The position numbers were made by a program, and so were the translations under genes. Of a stretch of DNA of 8,109 bases, positions 1 to 8,109 are shown in pieces. The notes below the pieces were generated by a model. It was not told the DNA's origin. It did no database searches and was given only the letters and a program-made list of their open reading frames with translations. Source of the stretch: an uncultured Oscillospiraceae bacterium (lineage in GTDB: Bacteria > Bacillota > Clostridia > Oscillospirales > Oscillospiraceae); assembly GCA_900763995.1 (NCBI GenBank), contig CAAFMK010000180.1, forward strand, positions 1 to 8,109, written 5' to 3'. How positions within the stretch are numbered: position 1 is the first letter of the stretch; each line of letters starts with the position of its first letter.

Positions 1-5
1 ATATA

Positions 6-197
6 ATGTCCATTCAGATGGTATTGACTGGAGGATTTTTCTTTCTGGGCGGCATTCTTCTGCTGACTATGGTATCCATTCCACTGGGACTTATCTTGAT
101 GCTTCTTGGTGTAATCCCCCTTTTGGTCTGTTACTACCAGTCCTTTATGAGCTGGCTGGATCAGCACTACCCCGCCCCCACAAATAAGAAAAAATAG
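6..197 (+). CDS. Small two-helix membrane protein, unknown function
   Basis: This is a 63-residue hydrophobic protein of no family I recognise. Residues about 6-44 are almost continuously apolar, rich in Gly, Leu, Ile and Phe, and are broken near residues 24-26 (Ser-Ile-Pro). That fits two short transmembrane helices joined by a tight turn. The tail after about residue 50 is polar and ends in three lysines, which by the positive-inside rule suggests a cytoplasmic C-terminus. Only five bases precede the ATG and the frame stays open to the window edge, so no ribosome binding site can be checked and the true start may lie upstream. The stop overlaps the Shine-Dalgarno of the next gene and the gap is 9 nt, so it is very probably co-transcribed with the purine genes. 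It could be a small regulator, a transporter accessory, or the tail of an unrelated gene. Confidence 0.6.
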   Translation: MSIQMVLTGGFFFLGGILLLTMVSIPLGLILMLLGVIPLLVCYYQSFMSWLDQHYPAPTNKKK

Positions 198-206
198 GAG
201 AACTGT

Positions 207-920
207 ATGAAAACCTTGAATTTAAAGGACTACCTCTCTCAGCACAGCTACCCCGGCCGGGGCATCGTACTGGGCCGTACCCCAGATAATCAAAAGGCCG
301 CTGTGGCCTACTTCATTATGGGCCGGAGTGAAAATAGCCGCAACCGTGTTTTTGAGACCACACAGGATGGTATCCGTACCCGTGCCTTTGATGAGAGTAA
401 AATGACCGACCCCTCCCTTATCATCTACCACCCAGTTCGTCTGCTGGAAAATGGTATGCTTGTGGTCACCAACGGAGACCAGACAGACACCATTCAAGAG
501 CATATTAAGCAGGGGCACTGCTACCGCCACGCCCTGAACACCCGGGAATTTGAGCCGGATTGTCCCAATTACACCCCTCGAATTTCCGGTGTATTAAAGC
601 CTGACTACTCCTACAATCTGTCCATCCTGAAAACCATGGACGGTGATCCCTCCTGCTGCTGCCGGTACTTCTTTGAGTACGACCACCCTGTGGCCGGAGT
701 TGGACACCTGATCCACACCTATCAGGACACTCTGGAGCCCCTCCCCTCCTTTGAGGGAGAGCCCCGCCGGGTGACCATTGAGGCCCCCGATGCCAAAACC
801 TGGGTCCAGGAGCTCTGGAACAGTTTGAATGGGGACAACAAGGTCTCTCTGTTTGTACGGTATGTGGATCTCTCCTCCGGACAGGCGGACACAGTTATCA
901 TCAATAAGCACCAGAACTGA
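207..920 (+). CDS. purO: PurO-family IMP cyclohydrolase
   Basis: This 237-residue cytosolic protein probably closes the purine ring, converting FAICAR to IMP with loss of water, the last step of de novo synthesis. It resembles the IMP cyclohydrolase family first defined by archaeal PurO (NTN-hydrolase-like fold), not the MGS-like N-terminal domain of PurH. Visible conserved stretches are GRGIVLGRT (residues 17-25), the basic and polar block MGRSENSRNRVF (38-49), a TNGDQTDTI segment near 88-96 and YTPRISG near 122-128. Three consecutive cysteines occur at 150-152. The start is supported by AGGAG at 196-200, six bases before the ATG. The AICAR transformylase follows directly and lacks a cyclohydrolase domain of its own, so this protein supplies the missing activity. 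Length is close to bacterial relatives as I recall them. The family call is from remembered similarity; the activity is inferred from family and context. Confidence 0.85.
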   Translation: MKTLNLKDYLSQHSYPGRGIVLGRTPDNQKAAVAYFIMGRSENSRNRVFETTQDGIRTRAFDESKMTDPSLIIYHPVRLLENGMLVVTNGDQTDTIQEHIKQGHCYRHALNTREFEPDCPNYTPRISGVLKPDYSYNLSILKTMDGDPSCCCRYFFEYDHPVAGVGHLIHTYQDTLEPLPSFEGEPRRVTIEAPDAKTWVQELWNSLNGDNKVSLFVRYVDLSSGQADTVIINKHQN

Positions 921-925
921 TGGAA

Positions 926-930
926 AAAGG
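926..930 (+). promoter_or_regulatory. Ribosome binding site deciding the AICAR transformylase start
   Basis: The purine-rich AAAGG lies 10 bases before the ATG at 941. The alternative in-frame ATG at 920 overlaps the upstream stop as TGATG and has no Shine-Dalgarno-like sequence before it. The start at 941 also gives the N-terminus MTEFALKYGCNPNQ, which matches where this domain family begins. Confidence 0.6.
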
Positions 931-940
931 ATGTGTGTTT

Positions 941-2116
941 ATGACAGAATTTGCACTGAAATACGGCTGTAACCCAAATCAGAAACCCGCCCGTATTTTT
1001 ATGGAGGGCGATCAGGAACTGCCCCTGACTGTTCTCAATGGCCGTCCTGGCTATATCAATTTTATGGATGCCCTGAACTCCTGGCAGCTGGTGCGCTCCC
1101 TTAAGCGCGCCACCAGACTGCCTGCCGCCGCGTCCTTTAAGCACATCTCCCCCGCTGGCGCTGCGCTGGGCCTGCCCCTCTCCGATGTGGAGCGGCAGAT
1201 CTTCTTTGCCCCCCAGGGGGAGCTGTCCCCCATCGCCTGTGCCTATATCCGCGCCCGGGGGGCTGACCGTCTGTCCTCCTTTGGGGACTGGGCCGCCCTC
1301 TCTGACCCCTGTGATGGAGATACCGCCCGCTTCCTCTCTGAGGAGGTGTCAGACGGTATCATTGCCCCCAGCTTTACCCAGGAGGCCCTGGAGATCCTGA
1401 AAGAAAAGCGCAAAGGGGACTACAATGTCATCCAGATCAACCCGGACTATGAGCCAGCCCCGGTGGAGCGGCGGAATATCTTTGGCATTACCTTTGAGCA
1501 GGGCTATAATGACCTTGCTATTACGGAGCAGATGCTGGAACATATCGTCACCCAAAATAAACATCTCTCCCAGCAGGCCAAACATGATATGCTCCTCTCT
1601 CTGATTACCCTGAAATATACCCAGTCAAACTCCGTATGCTATGTAAAAAACGGTATGACCATCGGTGTGGGGGCCGGTCAGCAAAGCCGTATCCACTGCA
1701 CCCGTCTGGCGGGGAATAAAGCAGACATCTGGTGGCTGCGCCAGCATCCCAAGGTACTCGCTCTCTCCTTTGTGGATGGCATCAAGCGCCCCAATCGGGA
1801 CAACGCCATTGACATCTACCTCTCTGATGAGTGTGACGATGTACTGCGGGACGGGGCCTGGCAGGAGATTTTCAAGGTCAGACCAGATGAGTTTACCCAG
1901 CAGGAGAAGCAGGCGTGGATCGCTCAGATGTCCGAGGTGACTGTGGGCTCAGATGCGTTCTTCCCATTTGGGGACAATGTGGAGCGGGCGCACAAGTCCG
2001 GGGTGTCCTATATTGTCCAACCCGGCGGCTCCATTCGGGATGATCAGGTGATCGAAACCGCAGACAGCTACAATATGGTGATGGCCTTCACAGGGATCAG
2101 ACTGTTCCACCACTGA
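941..2116 (+). CDS. purH: Stand-alone AICAR transformylase (PurH C-terminal domain only)
   Basis: This 391-residue cytosolic enzyme transfers a formyl group from 10-formyltetrahydrofolate to AICAR, giving FAICAR, the penultimate step to IMP. It corresponds to the AICARFT part of bifunctional PurH/ATIC and has no N-terminal MGS-like IMP cyclohydrolase domain. Residue numbers run about 199 behind vertebrate ATIC: the catalytic Lys-His pair is Lys67-His68 in FKHISPAG, equivalent to Lys266-His267. The essential Asn of the QSNSVCY motif is at about 230. Other conserved blocks are RGADRLSSFGDW (106-117), GAGQQSRIHCTRLAG, DAFFPFGDN and a terminal RLFHH. The DAFFPF motif is followed by Gly where E. 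coli PurH and human ATIC have Arg. I prefer the ATG at 941 over 920 because of the ribosome binding site and the family N-terminus. It sits 20 nt after the PurO-like gene, whose product should use FAICAR. Confidence 0.93.
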   Translation: MTEFALKYGCNPNQKPARIFMEGDQELPLTVLNGRPGYINFMDALNSWQLVRSLKRATRLPAAASFKHISPAGAALGLPLSDVERQIFFAPQGELSPIACAYIRARGADRLSSFGDWAALSDPCDGDTARFLSEEVSDGIIAPSFTQEALEILKEKRKGDYNVIQINPDYEPAPVERRNIFGITFEQGYNDLAITEQMLEHIVTQNKHLSQQAKHDMLLSLITLKYTQSNSVCYVKNGMTIGVGAGQQSRIHCTRLAGNKADIWWLRQHPKVLALSFVDGIKRPNRDNAIDIYLSDECDDVLRDGAWQEIFKVRPDEFTQQEKQAWIAQMSEVTVGSDAFFPFGDNVERAHKSGVSYIVQPGGSIRDDQVIETADSYNMVMAFTGIRLFHH

Positions 2117-2137
2117 GTTCCCCATTTTCACAGATAA

Positions 2138-2156
2138 GGGCGGCACTCAGCCGTCC
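2138..2156 (+). other. Possible intergenic hairpin before purD
   Basis: GGGCGGC (2138-2144) and GCCGTCC (2150-2156) can pair over seven positions with one G-U, around a 5-base ACTCA loop. No T-run follows, so it is not a standard intrinsic terminator. It lies in the 59-nt gap before purD, the longest gap in the operon. It could be an RNA stability or processing element, or chance. Confidence 0.3.
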
Positions 2157-2162
2157 AATGAC

Positions 2163-2169
2163 AGAGGTG
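2163..2169 (+). promoter_or_regulatory. Ribosome binding site deciding the purD start
   Basis: AGAGGTG lies six bases before the ATG at 2176. An in-frame ATG at 2158 sits upstream of this site, would add six residues (MTEVYD) before the Rossmann-like N-terminus that normally begins PurD, and has no good Shine-Dalgarno of its own. Confidence 0.7.
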
Positions 2170-2175
2170 TATGAT

Positions 2176-3432
2176 ATGAAAGTATTAGTTGTGGGCGGTG
2201 GCGGTCGTGAACACGCCATCTGCTGGAAGCTGGCACAAAGTTCCCGGGTCAGTGAGCTGTACTGTGCCCCAGGCAACGGGGGGATCGCACAGGTGGCCAC
2301 CTGTGTCCCCATCAAGGCCACCAATGTACCAGCTATGGTGCAGTGGGCCAAAGATCAGGCCATTGATTTTGTGGTGGTAGCTCCAGATGACCCACTGGCT
2401 CTGGGTATGGTGGACTCCATGGAGCAGGCCGGTATCCGGGCCTTTGGCCCCCGTGCCAACGCCGCCATCATCGAGGCTAGCAAGGCCTTTTCCAAGGAGC
2501 TGATGAAGAGGTACCACATCCCCACCGCCAAGTACGAGACCTTTACCCAGCTTGAGGACGCCCTTGCCTACATTCAGGAACAGGGTGCCCCCATTGTGGT
2601 CAAGGCCGACGGTCTGGCTCTGGGCAAGGGGGTGGTGGTAGCCACCACAGTTGATGAGGCCCAGCAGGCCGTCCGGGAGATGATGGAGGACAAGAAGTTC
2701 GGGGACAGCGGCTCCACAGTTGTTATTGAGGAGTGTATGGTTGGCCCAGAGGTGACGGTACTGGCCTTCTGTGACGGGGAGCACCTGGTTCCCATGCTGT
2801 CCAGTCAGGATCACAAGCGGGCCTATGACGGCAATCAGGGCCCCAACACCGGTGGCATGGGTGCCTTCTGCCCCTCTCCCAAATATACCCCTGACCTCGC
2901 CAAGGAGTGTATGGACACCATCTTCCTGCCCACTGTACAGGCTTTGAAGGCGGAGGGCCGCCCCTTCCACGGGGTCATCTACTTTGGCCTGATGCTCACA
3001 AAGGACGGGCCCAAGGTGGTGGAGTACAACGCCCGCTTTGGTGATCCTGAGGCCCAGCCCATTTTGTCCATGCTGGACAGTGATCTGCTGGATATTTTTG
3101 AGGCCTGTGTCGATGGCACTCTGGATCAGGTGGATATTCGGTGGAAGCAGGGTGCTGCCTGCTGTATTGTGCTGGCCTCCGGGGGGTACCCTGTGAGCTA
3201 TCAGAGCGGCTACCCCATCTCAGGTCTGGACAAGGCGGCCAACACTGCCACAGTATTCCATGCTGGCACCAAACAGAATGAAGCTGGTACCATCCTGACC
3301 GCCGGAGGGCGTGTATTAGGTGTCACTGCCACCGGGGCTGATCTGGATGAGGCGATCACAAAGGCCTATGGTGCCGCCAGGGAGATCTCCTTCCAGGATA
3401 TGCACCTGCGTACTGACATTGGCAAGGTATGA
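2176..3432 (+). CDS. purD: Phosphoribosylamine-glycine ligase (GAR synthetase)
   Basis: PurD joins phosphoribosylamine and glycine using ATP to make glycinamide ribonucleotide, step two of de novo purine synthesis. The 418-residue product is full length for the family (about 420). It opens with MKVLVVGGGGREHA, the N-domain nucleotide-fold loop. The ATP-grasp core follows, with KADGLALGKG at 143-152 for ATP binding and GNQGPNTGGMGAF at about 219-231. EYNARFGDPE lies near 283-292, where Glu283 and Asn285 are the expected metal ligands. The C-terminus ends in the family's RxDIG-like element (RTDIGKV). The start at 2176 is chosen over 2158 from the ribosome binding site and the family N-terminus. 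The stop codon overlaps the next gene's ATG as ATGA. No frameshift or missing catalytic segment is seen. Confidence 0.97.
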   Translation: MKVLVVGGGGREHAICWKLAQSSRVSELYCAPGNGGIAQVATCVPIKATNVPAMVQWAKDQAIDFVVVAPDDPLALGMVDSMEQAGIRAFGPRANAAIIEASKAFSKELMKRYHIPTAKYETFTQLEDALAYIQEQGAPIVVKADGLALGKGVVVATTVDEAQQAVREMMEDKKFGDSGSTVVIEECMVGPEVTVLAFCDGEHLVPMLSSQDHKRAYDGNQGPNTGGMGAFCPSPKYTPDLAKECMDTIFLPTVQALKAEGRPFHGVIYFGLMLTKDGPKVVEYNARFGDPEAQPILSMLDSDLLDIFEACVDGTLDQVDIRWKQGAACCIVLASGGYPVSYQSGYPISGLDKAANTATVFHAGTKQNEAGTILTAGGRVLGVTATGADLDEAITKAYGAAREISFQDMHLRTDIGKV

Positions 3433-4100
3433 GACTTCCACAGTTAGATGGTGTCATTTTTGATGCGGATGGCACCTTATTTGACACAGAGCGGCTGGCA
3501 TATACCGTCTGGACAGCTGTTTCCCGGGAAATGAATGCCCCGTATATTCCCCAACACTACATGGAGCTGGTGGGCCGGAACCACCATGGTATTGTGGCTG
3601 CCTTACAGCAGATATGTCCTCCAGATTTCCCTCTGGACGACTTTTTGACCCTCTGCTCCCAGCGCTGTCGGGCTAAGCTGATACAGGAGGGAGTTCCACT
3701 CAAAAAGGGGGCCAGGGAAATTCTGGAATTTCTGCACCAAAGAAATATTCCCGTTGCCCTTGCCACCTCCAGTGGCGCGCAAACTACCCGCCTTAAACTA
3801 GAGGATGCCCACTTCACTTCCTACTTTCACGCTGTTATCACAGGGGATATGGTGACCCACAGCAAGCCAGACCCTGAGATCTACCGTCTGGCCTGTCAGG
3901 CCCTCCATCTGGATCCAACCCGTACCCTTGGGGTGGAGGACTCAAAAAACGGAATCCTGTCCGCTCACGCCGCTGGGATGTATCCGGTTATGATCCCAGA
4001 TCTCATCCCTCCCCCCTCTGAGGTGGAGTCCCTTCTGTTCCGAACATTCCATAGTCTTTTGGACTTAAGGGACTTTCTGACTCAGATTTTTAAGGCATAG
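3429..4100 (+). CDS. HAD-superfamily hydrolase, phosphoglucomutase/phosphatase-like
   Basis: This is a 223-residue HAD-superfamily protein of the subfamily that includes beta-phosphoglucomutase and many small-molecule phosphatases. All four motifs are present: DADGT with the nucleophile Asp12 and acid/base Asp14; motif II Ser114 in ATSSG; motif III Lys146 in HSKPDPEIY; and motif IV Glu170-Asp171 in GVEDSKNG. The helical cap lies between motifs I and II, at about residues 18-90. Only phosphoryl-transfer chemistry is predictable; the substrate is not. The ATG overlaps the purD stop by 4 nt (ATGA) with no well-spaced Shine-Dalgarno, so translation probably depends on coupling to purD. That placement suggests, but does not show, a role with purine intermediates or nucleotide monophosphates. 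It is the last gene before a strong terminator. Confidence 0.9.
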   Translation: MRLPQLDGVIFDADGTLFDTERLAYTVWTAVSREMNAPYIPQHYMELVGRNHHGIVAALQQICPPDFPLDDFLTLCSQRCRAKLIQEGVPLKKGAREILEFLHQRNIPVALATSSGAQTTRLKLEDAHFTSYFHAVITGDMVTHSKPDPEIYRLACQALHLDPTRTLGVEDSKNGILSAHAAGMYPVMIPDLIPPPSEVESLLFRTFHSLLDLRDFLTQIFKA

Positions 4101-4104
4101 TAAA

Positions 4105-4145
4105 TGGCCCAGGTTGAATACTCAACCTGGGCCACTGGCTTTTTT
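4105..4145 (+). terminator. Intrinsic terminator of the purine operon, possibly bidirectional
   Basis: A perfect 13-bp stem (4105-4117 with 4122-4134) closes a 4-base ATAC loop. After five bases comes a run of six T at 4140-4145. It begins five bases after the HAD gene stop and ends three bases before the 3' end of the convergent oxidoreductase gene. Read on the - strand the same stem is followed only by TTTAC, so it could stop that transcript too, but less efficiently. Confidence 0.92.
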
Positions 4146-4147
4146 AA

Positions 4148-7693
<3,546 letters not shown>

Positions 7694-7697
7694 AGAG

Positions 7698-7703
7698 TTC
7701 CCT
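7698..7703 (-). promoter_or_regulatory. Ribosome binding site of the oxidoreductase gene
   Basis: Read on the - strand, AGGGAA lies four bases before the ATG at 7693, within a purine-rich stretch that also contains AAGGAAG further upstream. It supports the start at 7693 over the TTG at 7771. Confidence 0.6.
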
Positions 7704-7720
7704 ACTTTCTTCCTTACTTG

Positions 7721-7742
7721 TGGGTGTAGATTCCCACACCCA
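7721..7742 (-). repeat. Inverted repeat / leader hairpin with GGGTGT and ACACCC arms
   Basis: TGGGTGT and ACACCCA form a perfect 7-bp inverted repeat around 8 bases, inside the predicted 5' untranslated region and about 17 bases upstream of the Shine-Dalgarno. In RNA it would form a stable stem-loop. No T-run follows on the - strand, so it is not a terminator. It may be an RNA stability or translation element, or a DNA operator; the sequence alone does not decide. Confidence 0.5.
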
Positions 7743-7784
7743 TAAAAACACTTCTCTGCTCTATTGTACAACCCTGTCGAATTC

Positions 7785-7796
7785 TGACTATGGTCA
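7785..7796. promoter_or_regulatory. Possible operator, TGAC-N4-GTCA
   Basis: A short dyad, TGAC and GTCA around 4 bases, lies about 22 bases downstream of the predicted transcription start. On the - strand it extends to TTGACCATAGTCA, which resembles half sites used by Crp/Fnr-family regulators such as HcpR. A dyad this short can occur by chance. Confidence 0.25.
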
Positions 7797-7801
7797 AAAG
7801 A

Positions 7802-7818
7802 GTTATGAGTTTCATAAC
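7802..7818. promoter_or_regulatory. Perfect palindrome at the predicted oxidoreductase transcription start
   Basis: GTTATGA and TCATAAC are perfect 7-bp inverted arms around a 3-base centre. The element begins 7 bases after the TATAAT box on the - strand, so it starts at about +1. It could be a repressor operator. Alternatively the transcript would open with a 5'-terminal stem-loop that protects the mRNA. On the - strand it is followed by TCTTTT, so a weak attenuator is also conceivable. The regulator is not identifiable from this site. Confidence 0.55.
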
Positions 7819-7824
7819 CGCTCT

Positions 7825-7833
7825 ATTATATCA
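7825..7833 (-). promoter_or_regulatory. Extended -10 promoter for the oxidoreductase gene
   Basis: On the - strand, TGATATAAT gives a perfect -10 hexamer (7830-7825) with the TG of an extended -10. The hexamer at 17-bp spacing (7853-7848) reads GGTGTG and is a poor -35. Transcription would start near 7818, giving an untranslated leader of about 125 nt. The poor -35 with a strong extended -10 would suit either an activator-assisted promoter or one that does not need a -35. Confidence 0.65.
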
Positions 7834-7848
7834 AAGCCCAACAGTGCC

Positions 7849-7874
7849 ACACCCCAGCAGAAAGGGTGTCTGCT
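7849..7874. repeat. Overlapping inverted repeats around the -35 region
   Basis: ACACCC (7849-7854) and GGGTGT (7864-7869) form a 6-bp inverted repeat across 9 bases, overlapping the predicted -35 position. A second 6-bp dyad, AGCAGA (7856-7861) and TCTGCT (7869-7874), interleaves with it. The GGGTGT/ACACCC arms are the same hexamers found in the leader hairpin at 7721-7742. Regulator binding is possible but unproven. Confidence 0.35.
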
Positions 7875-8109
7875 TTCTTGCTCAACAGCGCCCAATCCAT
7901 GGACTGTCCCTGCTGACACAGATGATGCCATCCATGTCAAACATGGTGAAGTCCCTGTTCAACTGGCAGATCCAAAAAGAAACAGGCCATATTTGTTCAG
8001 AAATTTTTCCCAACACGCTCCATGTGCCGCTGCTATTTCGTACGGATGTAGTGTACCACCTTTTTCAATACTTGTAAACTTTCTAATCCCATTTTTTCTT
8101 GTGTTTAAT
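7875..8109. other. No convincing gene in the window end
   Basis: I see no supportable gene here on either strand. A 95-codon + strand frame (7790-8077) runs through it but has no ribosome binding site, starts next to the promoter palindrome and has no recognisable protein features. Read on the - strand, a 19-codon frame from 8092 (MGLESLQVLKKVV...) is faintly reminiscent of a regulator N-terminus before hitting a stop. Composition is more AT-rich than the coding part of the window, as expected for an intergenic region. Confidence 0.5.

Noticed and set aside
920..940. Earlier ATG of the AICAR transformylase overlapping the upstream stop (TGATG)
   Set aside because: No Shine-Dalgarno precedes it, and the residues it adds are not part of the domain. 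Translational coupling makes it possible but less likely.
2185..2970. 261-codon open frame on the - strand
   Set aside because: It lies wholly inside purD, which is unmistakable; its product has no recognisable motif.
7694..7771. 26-residue N-terminal extension of the oxidoreductase from a TTG codon
   Set aside because: Starting at 7693 places Thr31, Glu64 and Arg114 at the known family positions and has a Shine-Dalgarno; the extension overlaps the leader hairpin and is unlike the family.
7802..7818. Palindrome as a Rex or Fnr site
   Set aside because: The arms GTTATGA/TCATAAC and the 3-base centre fit neither the TTGTTAA-type Rex consensus nor the TTGAT-N4-ATCAA Fnr consensus.
7927..7960. 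- strand segment reading FDMDG, like a HAD motif I
   Set aside because: It lacks the surrounding HAD sequence and the frame stops about 15 residues later; a chance match.
7790..8077. 95-codon + strand frame
   Set aside because: No ribosome binding site, no recognisable features, begins inside the oxidoreductase promoter and leader region.
8033..8092. 19-codon - strand frame beginning MGLESLQVLKKVV, faintly like a LysR-type N-terminus
   Set aside because: Too short, stops at once, and the ribosome binding site is poor. A decayed regulator is possible but cannot be supported.

Overview
The window looks like a chromosomal segment from an anaerobic, fairly GC-rich member of the Clostridia. The Oscillospiraceae (Flavonifractor/Oscillibacter-like) are my best guess. 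The reasons are a one-chain pyruvate:ferredoxin oxidoreductase, Gram-positive-style Shine-Dalgarno sequences, and purine synthesis completed by a PurO-type IMP cyclohydrolase plus a stand-alone AICAR transformylase in place of fused PurH. The taxonomic call is inference from gene content and sequence flavour, not from a search.

Positions 1-4100 (+ strand) hold the downstream part of a tightly packed purine-biosynthesis operon. In order it carries a small two-helix membrane protein (6-197, possibly continuing upstream), a PurO-family IMP cyclohydrolase (207-920), an AICAR transformylase without the N-terminal cyclohydrolase domain (941-2116), GAR synthetase PurD (2176-3432), and a HAD-superfamily phosphatase-like protein whose start codon overlaps the purD stop (3429-4100). 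Spacings run from a 4-nt overlap to 59 nt, so one transcript is likely; its promoter would lie before the window. The run ends at a strong 13-bp hairpin terminator (4105-4145). PurD makes GAR early in the pathway. The transformylase and cyclohydrolase carry out the last two steps, AICAR to FAICAR to IMP.

Positions 4148-7693 (- strand) hold a convergent, intact pyruvate:ferredoxin/flavodoxin oxidoreductase of 1181 residues, the central enzyme linking pyruvate to acetyl-CoA and reduced ferredoxin in fermentative anaerobes. It almost entirely avoids the codons TTA, CTA and TCA, which creates long meaningless open frames on the opposite strand and suggests high expression.

Positions 7694-8109 hold no convincing gene. 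On the - strand the region contains a probable extended -10 promoter for the oxidoreductase, a perfect palindrome at the predicted transcription start, and several further inverted repeats. This leader is the least explained part of the window. I found no mobile element, CRISPR array, tRNA or rRNA, and no evidence of a wholly new system. The most notable points are the non-PurH route to IMP, the unexplained membrane and HAD proteins attached to the purine operon, and the symmetric elements before the oxidoreductase.
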